From NCBI GenBank assembly GCA_017561105.1, contig JAFZDR010000066.1, forward strand, positions 1-8,374: DNA of 8,374 bases, read 5' to 3'. Shown here in pieces: positions 1 to 8,374 of this stretch (positions are counted from its first letter, which is position 1; each line of letters opens with the position of its first letter). Source of the DNA: Alistipes sp. Lineage in GTDB: Bacteria > Bacteroidota > Bacteroidia > Bacteroidales > Rikenellaceae. A program made the position numbers and the translations under genes. The notes below the pieces were generated by a model. The model was not told the DNA's origin, did no database searches, and saw only the letters and a program-made list of their open reading frames with translations.

Positions 1-234
1 CAAGATGCGCCACCAATATTTTCTTATCCACTTCAATAGTTTTTTTAGTATTTTAGCTGCATATTTATCTGTGGTAATAATACCATTTTTAAGCATTGCA
101 ACCAAAGAATCTTGATTATCATTATTTATGTTGGATAATTTATATTCTAATTCACCACCACAATATTGGCAGAACTTAGAGTCTGCATCTATCAATTTTC
201 CACAGTGTTTGCAATATATAGTATGGTGTTTCAT
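1..234 (-). CDS. Zinc-ribbon protein, N-terminal part, runs off left edge
   Basis: The reading frame begins with ATG at 234-232 and stays open for 78 codons to the window edge, so only the N-terminus is visible. Residues 7-27 form a compact zinc ribbon with two CxxCG knuckles (C8, C11, C22, C25), the arrangement of the short zinc-ribbon domains found at the start of many bacterial membrane or regulatory proteins. A polar linker follows, and then a basic, aromatic stretch (KKLLKWIRKYWWRIL, residues 64-78) that reads like the approach to a membrane segment; this is inference because the sequence ends there. The gene is strikingly AT-rich (29% G+C over bases 1-240, counted by hand) next to radA (57% in bases 661-720), which suggests transfer or a different history. 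A good promoter lies upstream (273-304). The function is unknown; zinc binding is the only call I would make. Confidence 0.72.
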   Translation of the reverse strand, partial: MKHHTIYCKHCGKLIDADSKFCQYCGGELEYKLSNINNDNQDSLVAMLKNGIITTDKYAAKILKKLLKWIRKYWWRIL

Positions 235-272
235 TATTATATTAGTTCTTGTATTTTTTATTTTGAATTTTA

Positions 273-304
273 CAAAATTAAGAATTTATTTTTGATTGAG
301 CAAA
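273..304 (-). promoter_or_regulatory. Bacteroidetes-type promoter for the zinc-ribbon gene
   Basis: On the minus strand, TTTG (304-301) is followed after exactly 20 bases by TAATTTTG (280-273). This is a full match to the Bacteroidetes primary sigma consensus TTTG, N19-21, TAnnTTTG. Transcription would start near base 266, leaving a leader of about 30 bases before the ATG at 234. There is no clear Shine-Dalgarno site, which is normal in this phylum. Confidence 0.7.
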
Positions 305-308
305 AAAA

Positions 309-336
309 CTCTCGTCTCTCGTCTCTCGTCTTTCGT
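309..336. repeat. Heptamer tandem repeat, CTCTCGT x4
   Basis: Four head-to-tail 7-base units: CTCTCGT at 309-315, 316-322 and 323-329, and the variant CTTTCGT at 330-336, followed by a T-run. The same heptamer, in reverse orientation, forms the left arm of the terminator near 8155-8178. The array occupies the place where a -33 element for the radA promoter would lie. Confidence 0.85.
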
Positions 337-344
337 CTTTTTAT

Positions 345-352
345 TATCTTTG
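345..352 (+). promoter_or_regulatory. Probable radA promoter, -7 box
   Basis: TATCTTTG matches the Bacteroidetes -7 consensus TAnnTTTG, followed by CA. No TTTG or TTG is found 19-21 bases upstream, where the heptamer array sits, so the -33 half is missing or replaced. Transcription would start near base 359, leaving about 24 bases to the ATG at 383 or 45 bases to the ATG at 404. Confidence 0.6.
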
Positions 353-361
353 CACAAATTA

Positions 362-389
362 ATGGCTAATGGCTAAGAGCCAATGGCTA
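362..389. repeat. Heptamer tandem repeat, ATGGCTA, overlapping possible radA start
   Basis: Four 7-base units: ATGGCTA at 362-368, 369-375 and 383-389, with the divergent AGAGCCA at 376-382. The divergent unit is partly the reverse complement of its neighbours, so TGGCT/AGCCA (370-382) can form a small 5-bp hairpin with loop AAG. Each ATGGCTA unit carries an ATG. The first opens a frame that stops after four codons, the second is out of frame with radA, and the third (383) is in frame with it. Confidence 0.8.
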
Positions 390-403
390 AAAGCAAAAAG
401 ATT

Positions 404-1786
404 ATGGCAGAGGCTAAAAAGGCATATGTCTGCCGCGAGTGCGGCTACGATGCTCCGAAGTGGCTCGGTAAGTGCCCTTCGTGCGGTGCGTGGAATACAT
501 TTGATGAGTTGGTAGTAGCAAAGAAGGGCTCTTCGGTGGCTGCGGCGGTAACTTCGTCTGCTGTGCCGAAGGCTAAACCGCAACGAGTGCGTGATATCGA
601 GGTTGGTACTACAAATCGTATGGATGTAGGCCAGAGCGAGGTTAATCGTGTGCTTGGTGGAGGACTTGTGCCAGGCTCGGTAATACTCGTAGGTGGTGAG
701 CCGGGTATCGGTAAATCGACCCTTGCATTGCAACTCGCCTTGGCGGAGAATGGCCTGCGTACTTTGTATGTCTCGGGCGAGGAGTCGGCCGAGCAGATTA
801 AGATGCGTGCCGAGCGTCTTGGTATCCACAACGAGGAGTGTGTTATCTATACCGAAACCCTACTCGAAAATATCGTCGCGCAGTGCGAGGCGATAAAACC
901 CGATATGGTGGTTATCGACTCTATCCAGACAATCTACACCGATTTGGTCGATGCCTCGGCAGGTAGCGTGTCGCAGATTCGTGAATGTGCCTCTACACTC
1001 TTGAAGTATGCAAAGGGTAGTGGTACACCTGTATTTATAATAGGTCATATCACCAAGGAGGGCACAATTGCAGGCCCGAAGGTGTTGGAGCATATTGTCG
1101 ATGTGGTATTGCAGTTTGAGGGCGATGGAAATAATACCTATCGCATCTTGCGCGGTATAAAGAATCGTTTCGGTGCAACCTTCGAGATTGGTGTATTCGA
1201 GATGCTCGAGAAGGGCCTTCGTTCGGTCGAAAATCCTTCGGAGGTGCTCTTGTCGCACTACGATGAACCTTTGTCGGGTGTTGCCGTAGCAGCTACGGTA
1301 GATGGCATACGCCCATATCTCTTGGAGGTGCAGGCCTTGGTGGGTACTGCAACTTATGGCACACCGCAGCGCAACGCTACGGGCTACGATTCGCGACGAA
1401 TGAATATGTTGCTTGCGATTTTGGAGAAGCGCGTAGGATTGAAGATGTTCCAGAAGGATGTATTCCTCAATTTTGCGGGTGGATTTAAGGTTTCGGATAC
1501 AGGCCTTGACCTGGCAGTCGTTGCAGCCGTGTTGTCGTCATATTTTGATCGTCCGATAAACGATGGTATTGCTCTTGCTGGCGAGATTGGACTTTCGGGA
1601 GAGGTGCGACCTGCACCGCGTACCGAGCAGCGTATCAGCGAGGCTGCGCGTCTTGGCTTTAAGAAGATTATAGTTTCGGGCTATGCGGCTCTACCTAATA
1701 AAAAGATAAAGGGTATTGAGGTAGCTCGAATAAATACCGTAAGCGAGCTTGCTCGTCATATCTTCGGAACGGAGAGGGTAGAGTAA
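404..1786 (+). CDS. radA: DNA repair protein RadA (Sms)
   Basis: RadA is a RecA-like cytosolic ATPase that promotes branch migration and processing of recombination intermediates. From the start at 404 (460 residues) the usual three parts are visible. There is a Cys4 zinc finger (C10, C13, C24, C27; C-R-E-C-G and C-P-S-C-G). A RecA-type core follows, with Walker A GGEPGIGKST at 97-106, Walker B MVVID at 168-172 and the RadA signature KNRFG at 253-257. The Lon-like C-terminal domain runs from about 288 to 455. All key motifs are intact. An in-frame ATG at 383 would add seven residues (MAKSKKI), but that ATG belongs to a heptamer repeat and follows a small hairpin. The ATG at 404 has an A-rich leader and gives a length close to the family norm, so I prefer it; 383 remains possible. 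The gene appears to be transcribed alone, from the box at 345-352 to the terminator at 1790-1817. Confidence 0.97.
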   Translation: MAEAKKAYVCRECGYDAPKWLGKCPSCGAWNTFDELVVAKKGSSVAAAVTSSAVPKAKPQRVRDIEVGTTNRMDVGQSEVNRVLGGGLVPGSVILVGGEPGIGKSTLALQLALAENGLRTLYVSGEESAEQIKMRAERLGIHNEECVIYTETLLENIVAQCEAIKPDMVVIDSIQTIYTDLVDASAGSVSQIRECASTLLKYAKGSGTPVFIIGHITKEGTIAGPKVLEHIVDVVLQFEGDGNNTYRILRGIKNRFGATFEIGVFEMLEKGLRSVENPSEVLLSHYDEPLSGVAVAATVDGIRPYLLEVQALVGTATYGTPQRNATGYDSRRMNMLLAILEKRVGLKMFQKDVFLNFAGGFKVSDTGLDLAVVAAVLSSYFDRPINDGIALAGEIGLSGEVRPAPRTEQRISEAARLGFKKIIVSGYAALPNKKIKGIEVARINTVSELARHIFGTERVE

Positions 1787-1789
1787 AGT

Positions 1790-1817
1790 AAAAGGCGACC
1801 AATTGGTCGCCTTTTTT
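1790..1817. terminator. Perfect-palindrome two-way terminator between radA and the C11 gene
   Basis: AAAAGGCGACC (1790-1800), loop AATT (1801-1804) and GGTCGCCTTTT (1805-1815) make a perfect 26-base palindrome with an 11-bp stem. It is followed on the plus strand by more T (T-run 1812-1817). It starts four bases after the radA stop codon. Read on the minus strand it also ends in a T-rich tail (TTTTACTTT), so it can terminate the facing ligA-dapA-DUF4919-C11 transcript. The T-run overlaps the TAA stop codon of the C11 gene (1818-1816). Confidence 0.9.
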
Positions 1818-3912
1818 AGTGGGTAGCCTCATACCACTCGGTCTTCTTCCATTCGTCGGCACAGAAGTGAATCATTGCCGAGGTTGTTGTACCCGAGTAG
1901 CTGTTTATATCGTGCATTGTAGCATCGTATGCCGAGTAGAACTTATCGGTATGATAGAGCGATGTTACACTCTTCGCAAGTTGGGTCTTAAATGCTGCTG
2001 CAGCATTGCTGTCTGCACACGACTGTTCAACAAAGTCGCCCAAGTCGTAGAAGATGTGTACAGGATTACTACTGCTGCTAAGTCCGTCGTAGTATTGAAC
2101 ATTGTCGAGTGAAAATTCCTCTTTAACAGCAGCATTATTTACACTCTTCATTGCTGCGGCAAGCGCCTCCAACTCGGCTGTATGGGTGATGGCAACACAA
2201 GCCGAACGAATACCTACTACGCTATCGTCAGTCTTGTAGTGGTCGACAAACTCTTTGCAAATATTGTTCAAGTCGTACGATTTACCGTTGTCGGTGAACA
2301 TATACTTTGCCACCTTTGAATACGGAAATCCCGAACCCATAATCTCGCAAGGTGAGCCTACAATGTATTTTGTGATATTGCGCAGAGCGTAGGCACTCTC
2401 GATATTACCCATAAAACATGCATCAAAGAGTATATACTCAAGCTTAATATCATTTGCTGCGATAGCGGTGGCAATCTCCTCCACATCGTACATCTTGCTA
2501 AACTCTCCGGGAGCAGTACCATCTCCGAGATGACGAGTGAGAGCACCCTCAGGCTTCTGCCACAACTGCAACGGTATGGTGTAGCCCATCTTCTTGAGCT
2601 TTGCCGACTGAGTCTCGACAAAATACTTCGATGTCCATCCGTGGCCGTGCGATCCAATGATTAACGAATACTTCTCGGCCGGAGCAAACTCCTTCATATT
2701 GCGGATAACATCCTCGAAGGTGTTGGATGTGTAAGGAGTGGAGAGCGAGATACTCTTTACCTCCTCCTTAACAGCTTTACCATATACGCTGTCGTAGCGC
2801 AATTCGTACATAGTTGCAGCATCTGTCTTGTCGGTGAGGGTTACAATAACGCGTGCATCATATTGTATGTTGCGGCTAAGCGCTTCGAGCATATTATCAA
2901 TGTTAGTGGTGTAATATGGGTAGCGAAGACTTGTGCCTATAAAGTAGAACATCAATGTCTGCGATGCCTTTGCCTTCTGCTGATACACCTCGATAGAGTT
3001 GCAGGTGTCGGGCGTATCTTTCAGCTTGATCTCTATTTCACCCAACAATACCTGCTTGTCGCTATTGTTATCGACAAGTGCTGTTACAACATATCGTTTA
3101 TCGCCGTCGGGTGTTACCGCAAAGGAGCTGCTGTTGTAGCTTATCTCTATATCGTACTTGGAGTTTACGCTGAAGCTGTTTTCGCCACCTTTACGACCTG
3201 GAAGAAGTACGCAACTACGGTCAAATGAGATAGCTGCCAACTGAATAACCTCAATCTTTAGGCGCTCTTGAACTACACCATTGACCTTAAACTCGATATG
3301 GCCGATATTGAGATCATCGATCAAAAGGTTTCGCTCGTTTGCGGTGATGGTGATTGTGTACTCCGTAAAACCGCCGTTATCCTTCTTGCCAGTGATTTTA
3401 GCCTCGAACTTGTCGCTGCTGCGAACCAACTCTATATCCTCGATATTGCACTTGCTCTTGAATGTAACGCTACTTTTCGAGCCCTCTATCGATTCTATGT
3501 TTACTTTGCGATTTTTTGCGATAATCTGAGGGAGCTGATGTGCCGATATGCCGACAAAACGAGTCTTCTTAAGCTTGAAATTTAGATCGCTTAGACGGAT
3601 AGTGTCGCCTGTGTTGTTTGTCGATAACGGCTTAGCCTCGACTCTGATAACCTCGTTGCCGAGAGTGGCGTGGCCGCTTGTAGGATCGCAGGTGAAACCA
3701 CTATAGTCGATAATGCTCCAATCGTAGTTGGATGTAAACGAGAAGGTGCTGCTAACACCCTCTCTGCCATCAAGCATAAGCTTCTCGTTGGATATGCCGC
3801 TTACAATTCTGAAATCCTTGCCGGTAACTCCGTCGCCTTGAACGCAGCTGCTTTGCAAGAGAGATGCGGCTGTTGCTAAAACTACGATTATTGCAAATTT
3901 TAATCTATTCAT
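1816..3912 (-). CDS. Lipoprotein C11 (clostripain-family) cysteine peptidase with BACON-like domains
   Basis: A 698-residue exported protein. Residues 1-23 form a lipoprotein signal with hydrophobic core AIIVVLATAASLL and lipobox QSSC (C23). Roughly 45-315 holds three Ig-like repeats. The first, with FSFTSNYDWSI at 56-67 and a C-P-T-S-G turn, looks like a BACON domain; the other two (about 136-226 and 228-313) are more diverged. The C-terminal half, from about 317, is a peptidase C11 domain. It has the catalytic His in GSHGHGW (H422) and the catalytic Cys in ILFDACFMG (C499). D497, just before the Cys, matches the residue that gives clostripain and PmC11 their Arg/Lys preference at P1. A lysine cluster (K438, K440, K441) between the His and the Cys is a candidate self-cleavage site. 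It is the last gene of the cluster, 10 bases after the DUF4919 gene. I infer a surface or periplasmic protease activated by cleavage; the substrate is unknown. Confidence 0.9.
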   Translation of the reverse strand: MNRLKFAIIVVLATAASLLQSSCVQGDGVTGKDFRIVSGISNEKLMLDGREGVSSTFSFTSNYDWSIIDYSGFTCDPTSGHATLGNEVIRVEAKPLSTNNTGDTIRLSDLNFKLKKTRFVGISAHQLPQIIAKNRKVNIESIEGSKSSVTFKSKCNIEDIELVRSSDKFEAKITGKKDNGGFTEYTITITANERNLLIDDLNIGHIEFKVNGVVQERLKIEVIQLAAISFDRSCVLLPGRKGGENSFSVNSKYDIEISYNSSSFAVTPDGDKRYVVTALVDNNSDKQVLLGEIEIKLKDTPDTCNSIEVYQQKAKASQTLMFYFIGTSLRYPYYTTNIDNMLEALSRNIQYDARVIVTLTDKTDAATMYELRYDSVYGKAVKEEVKSISLSTPYTSNTFEDVIRNMKEFAPAEKYSLIIGSHGHGWTSKYFVETQSAKLKKMGYTIPLQLWQKPEGALTRHLGDGTAPGEFSKMYDVEEIATAIAANDIKLEYILFDACFMGNIESAYALRNITKYIVGSPCEIMGSGFPYSKVAKYMFTDNGKSYDLNNICKEFVDHYKTDDSVVGIRSACVAITHTAELEALAAAMKSVNNAAVKEEFSLDNVQYYDGLSSSSNPVHIFYDLGDFVEQSCADSNAAAAFKTQLAKSVTSLYHTDKFYSAYDATMHDINSYSGTTTSAMIHFCADEWKKTEWYEATH

Positions 3913-3922
3913 CTTTTAATGG

Positions 3923-4651
3923 TTATTTGTATTCGCGCGGCTTCAAATTGTTAAACTGCCAAGTGCGCTCGCGCTGGAATGTATAATTCTCAGGTTTATT
4001 CCAATAAACCCTGCTATAGTCAAAATAGAATCCTTTAACCTTGTTCTGAGGTGCCGTAAACGGTACAAACTCAACGGTGCGACTGATAATACTACTCTTT
4101 CTATATTCGATACCCTTCGATGCAATGTAGTCCAAGCCGTGCGAGAACATAATAATGTGCATCGGGCTCTTCTCCTTTAATCCGTCGCCCGATTGCTCAA
4201 TGCAGTTCAGAATACCTTGCAAGTGGTCTGAATAGGCCAACTCTCGCACTCGATCTCCCGATGTGCCGTAGGCATAGACCATAATGTTGAGCAGTGTAGG
4301 CGAGAATGGATCGTGCTCCATTGCTGCAATGCCTGCCGCTATCAACTCGTCGATATCGTGCACCGATGGGGTGTCGATAGAGATTCGTGCCATAATCTCC
4401 TGCACGCGCGTCATCGAAGGATTTGCCTCGAGTGGCTTGTATGCAGGCTGAAAGGCGTAGCCGTAGTAGAGGTGGTGATACTCCTCCTCGGACATCGGCT
4501 TGCCCTCCTTGTATCGCAACATCAGGTTAGGGTAGTAGAATGGTGAATCCACATTGTTGATATTGGCGAAAATGAGGTCGTTGTTTGGCGTAACGGCAAA
4601 AGCCGATACTGCAACAAACAAGGCTAAAAGTGTTGAATAAAAGCGCTTCAT
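3923..4651 (-). CDS. DUF4919 family exported protein
   Basis: A 242-residue protein with an N-terminal signal peptide (MKRFYSTLLALFVAVSAFA; likely cut after residue 19). There is no lipobox Cys, so it should be released into the periplasm or beyond. The body carries the pattern I associate with Bacteroidetes DUF4919 proteins: SPFYYPNLMLRY (36-47), EEYHHLYYGYAF (56-67), a helical middle part, then HGLDYIASKGIEYR (171-184) and GFYFDYSRVYW (207-217). No catalytic motif is evident and I do not know its function. I chose the ATG at 4651 because purine-rich AAAAGAGAG precedes it and it begins directly with the signal peptide; an in-frame ATG at 4669 would add MVEKRV. It lies 32 bases after dapA and 10 bases before the C11 peptidase gene, so both exported proteins are probably made from one transcript. 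Confidence 0.82.
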   Translation of the reverse strand: MKRFYSTLLALFVAVSAFAVTPNNDLIFANINNVDSPFYYPNLMLRYKEGKPMSEEEYHHLYYGYAFQPAYKPLEANPSMTRVQEIMARISIDTPSVHDIDELIAAGIAAMEHDPFSPTLLNIMVYAYGTSGDRVRELAYSDHLQGILNCIEQSGDGLKEKSPMHIIMFSHGLDYIASKGIEYRKSSIISRTVEFVPFTAPQNKVKGFYFDYSRVYWNKPENYTFQRERTWQFNNLKPREYK

Positions 4652-4683
4652 AACTCTCTTTTCGACCAATAACGAATGTCAGA

Positions 4684-5571
4684 CTACTTTTCGTACTCGG
4701 CAACCAATGTTTCTATCTTCTCCAATAGAGCGTCACTACCAGATACAAGTGGCAGACGCATAGTGTTCGAGCATACTACCTTTGCGTGAAGGAGAGTCTT
4801 GATGCCTACAGGATTGCCCTCCTCGAAGAGTGCAGAAATAATGCCGTCGAATGCCTTCAACTTTGCGTCAGCCTCGTCGGTATTGCCCTCCAATGCAAGA
4901 CGAACAATCTCCTTTGTTTCGGCAGGATAGGCGTTTGCCAATACCGAGATTACGCCATCACCTCCGAGCTTTACAACCTCTACGGTCAAACCGTCATCGC
5001 CCGATACGAGAAGAAAATCGCTTGGCAACAACTTCTTTATCTCGGCCATCTGTGCCAAGTCGCCCGAAGCCTCCTTTACTCCGATTACATTCTCGCACTC
5101 TGCTGCAATTCGTGCAATTGTCGCAGGGGTCATGTTGATACCTGTTCGTCCCGGTATGTTATAGAGCATAACCGGCAGTGGCGATGCCTCGGCAATAGCT
5201 TTGAAGTGCTGATACAAACCCTCCTGATTAGGCTTGTTGTAGTATGGGTTGACGCTCAAGATGGCATCGTAGCCCGACAAATCCCAAGTGCGGAGTGTGG
5301 TAACGACATCGTGGGTGCAGTTACCGCCTACGCCCACCATAAGGCGTACACGCCCTGCCACGCGCTCGCGTACAAAGCGAATAAGAGCCTTGCGCTCATC
5401 TTTGGTGAGGGTAGGGGTCTCGCCCGTAGTGCCAAGTACGAGGATGTAATCCACGCCACCCGCTATGAGGCTATCGACAACTCTCGCAACCGCAGCAAAA
5501 TCTACCGCGCCATTCTCCATAAATGGAGTTACGAGAGCTACTCCTAATCCCTTGAAAATATCTCTATTCAT
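4684..5571 (-). CDS. dapA: 4-hydroxy-tetrahydrodipicolinate synthase
   Basis: DapA condenses pyruvate with aspartate semialdehyde, the first committed step to diaminopimelate and lysine, in the cytosol. The 295-residue protein is full length for the family and has the whole active site: GTTGET at 47-52 (T48, T49), NPYYNKP with Y110/Y111, Y137 of the catalytic triad, R142 in NIPGRTG (substrate carboxylate), and the Schiff-base lysine K166 in GVKEASGD. It is thus a true DapA-type aldolase rather than a truncated relative, although sialate lyase and related members share this fold. The ATG is 12 bases after the ligA stop codon, with weak purine-rich AAGAGAT in between, so it is almost certainly cotranscribed with ligA. 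Confidence 0.96.
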   Translation of the reverse strand: MNRDIFKGLGVALVTPFMENGAVDFAAVARVVDSLIAGGVDYILVLGTTGETPTLTKDERKALIRFVRERVAGRVRLMVGVGGNCTHDVVTTLRTWDLSGYDAILSVNPYYNKPNQEGLYQHFKAIAEASPLPVMLYNIPGRTGINMTPATIARIAAECENVIGVKEASGDLAQMAEIKKLLPSDFLLVSGDDGLTVEVVKLGGDGVISVLANAYPAETKEIVRLALEGNTDEADAKLKAFDGIISALFEEGNPVGIKTLLHAKVVCSNTMRLPLVSGSDALLEKIETLVAEYEK

Positions 5572-5583
5572 ATCTCTTATCGT

Positions 5584-7797
<2,214 letters not shown>

Positions 7798-7803
7798 TTA
7801 TAT

Positions 7804-8130
7804 ATGGCACCAAGCGCAAAGAAACGATTAGTTACAAGTTTCAATAATTTGGCTCCCGAGTTGCAGGAGGCGGTAAAGGCTGCATACCCACTCGGTTATA
7901 CTGACTATATGATGCGTATCGATAAGCCTAATGGCGACTTCTTCTTTGCTGTACCTTTCGAGACAGAGGAGATCAGCTACCTTGTGAAGATCGATGTTAA
8001 GATCGACGATATGTCGGGTGAGGAGGAAGATAAGGATTATTACGATGATGATTTGAAGGGCGCAGACGAGTTGGCAAACGATGACTCTGACGACGAGCCT
8101 GCCGACGATCACGGCGATTACGATATGTAA
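7804..8130 (+). CDS. Conserved Bacteroidales small protein with acidic tail, function unknown
   Basis: A 108-residue soluble protein with no signal peptide or membrane segment. The N-terminal 80 residues or so look like a small globular domain: a basic start (MAPSAKKRLV), a helix NLAPELQEAVKAAYPLGY, then alternating strands MMRIDKPNGDFFFAVPFE and SYLVKIDVKID. The last 40 residues are almost entirely Asp, Glu and polar residues (EEEDKDYYDDD; DDSDDEPADDHGDYD) and are likely disordered. I recall similar short proteins across Bacteroidales but know no function. An acidic tail could suggest binding to basic partners or mimicry of DNA, which is speculation. I chose ATG 7804 because an in-frame ATG at 7753 lies inside the promoter and the residues between do not look coding. 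It is transcribed alone, divergently from ligA, and ends at the terminator at 8160-8183. Confidence 0.85.
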   Translation: MAPSAKKRLVTSFNNLAPELQEAVKAAYPLGYTDYMMRIDKPNGDFFFAVPFETEEISYLVKIDVKIDDMSGEEEDKDYYDDDLKGADELANDDSDDEPADDHGDYDM

Positions 8131-8159
8131 TTCATAAACCCCAAGATACAGAGGACGAG

Positions 8160-8183
8160 AGACGAGAGTTTCTCGTCTTTTTT
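8160..8183 (+). terminator. Rho-independent terminator after the small protein gene
   Basis: AGACGAGA (8160-8167), loop GTT, and TCTCGTCT (8171-8178) form an 8-bp stem followed by a run of T to 8183. The left arm overlaps two tandem copies of the heptamer ACGAGAG (8155-8168), the reverse complement of the CTCTCGT units at 309-329. Confidence 0.85.
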
Positions 8184-8272
8184 GTGGTTGTATCGCATTG
8201 ATTGATATCCCTAAAACGATACCCGGCAGAAGTGGATAGAAAGTGGAGAGTAGATGGTGTTAAGTATGGTTG
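8184..8272. other. Intergenic spacer, nothing recognised
   Basis: Between the two facing terminators I see no gene, promoter or clear repeat, only a loose direct repeat of AAGTGGA (for example around 8230-8246) that may be chance. Confidence 0.4.
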
Positions 8273-8301
8273 AAAAAAAAGAGTGGAGAAAACTCCACTC
8301 T
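8273..8301 (-). terminator. Rho-independent terminator after panB
   Basis: On the minus strand, AGAGTGGAG (8301-8293), loop TTTT (8292-8289) and CTCCACTCT (8288-8280) are followed by a T-run down to 8273. The 9-bp stem begins 21 bases after the panB stop codon, and the strong T-tract is on the minus side only, so it serves panB. Confidence 0.87.
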
Positions 8302-8322
8302 CAATTCTGCATTTTTAATTTC

Positions 8323-8374
8323 TTAGTATTGCTCCTTCTCGTTAGGGAAATCGCACGACTTTACATCCTCCACA
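8323..8374 (-). CDS. panB: 3-methyl-2-oxobutanoate hydroxymethyltransferase, C-terminal end only
   Basis: Only the last 16 codons and the TAA stop (8325-8323) are inside the window. The peptide is VEDVKSCDFPNEKEQY. The ending DFPNEKEQY, after a V-x-D-V-K segment, is what I recall for PanB of Bacteroides and relatives, and E. coli PanB ends in a comparable V-x-S-G-x-x-P-x-x-E-H-S-F tail. PanB makes ketopantoate from ketoisovalerate and methylene-tetrahydrofolate in pantothenate and CoA synthesis. Nothing of the active site is visible, so the call rests on this short tail and on the terminator just downstream. Confidence 0.72.
   Translation of the reverse strand, partial: VEDVKSCDFPNEKEQY

Noticed and set aside
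166..369. Plus-strand open frame overlapping the zinc-ribbon gene and the heptamer repeats
   Set aside because: It runs through the promoter and repeat region, antisense to a gene with a clear CxxC zinc ribbon; the Phe/Tyr/Ile-rich product reflects AT-rich DNA.
309..389. Heptamer arrays as a CRISPR array
   Set aside because: The units are 7 bases and directly tandem, with no spacers.
359..829. Minus-strand open frames inside radA (359-829, 445-831, 860-1258)
   Set aside because: All are shadows of the radA coding frame with no family features.
4786..5547. Long plus-strand open frame (253 codons) antisense to dapA
   Set aside because: It lies fully inside a well-supported dapA with an intact active site; the product is Cys-rich and low in recognisable structure, as expected from a codon-bias shadow.

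Overview
The window looks like a chromosomal piece of a Bacteroidales bacterium, possibly Alistipes-like; the genus is only an impression. The evidence is promoters of the Bacteroidetes type (TTTG, about 20 bases, TAnnTTTG), A-rich leaders without clear Shine-Dalgarno sites, a DUF4919 protein, a BACON-like lipoprotein protease, and a PanB C-terminus of Bacteroidales type at the right edge. Most of it is core housekeeping DNA of medium G+C. The left 300 bases or so are much more AT-rich (29% G+C by hand count over bases 1-240).

Layout, left to right: (1) the 5' part of a minus-strand zinc-ribbon protein gene running off the left edge, with a consensus promoter; (2) a short intergenic stretch with two separate period-7 tandem repeats, one in front of the radA -10-type box and one running into the possible radA start codon; (3) radA on the plus strand; (4) a perfect palindrome serving as a two-way terminator, overlapping the stop codon of the facing gene; (5) a tight minus-strand cluster transcribed ligA, dapA, DUF4919 gene, C11 peptidase gene, with gaps of 12, 32 and 10 bases; (6) a divergent promoter region; (7) a small plus-strand gene for an acidic-tailed 108-residue protein with its own terminator; (8) a minus-strand terminator and the last 16 codons of panB, entering from the right edge.

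How the genes fit together: radA and ligA serve DNA recombination, repair and replication; dapA (lysine and diaminopimelate) and panB (pantothenate) are biosynthetic. The two distal genes of the minus-strand cluster encode exported proteins: a secreted DUF4919 protein and a lipoprotein with Ig/BACON-like domains and a clostripain-type protease. They appear to share the ligA-dapA transcript and are the least explained part of the window. I see no mobile element, CRISPR array, tRNA or rRNA. I did not find an obviously new multi-gene system; the best leads are the DUF4919/C11 pair, the heptamer repeats around radA, and the clamp-binding-like tail of LigA.
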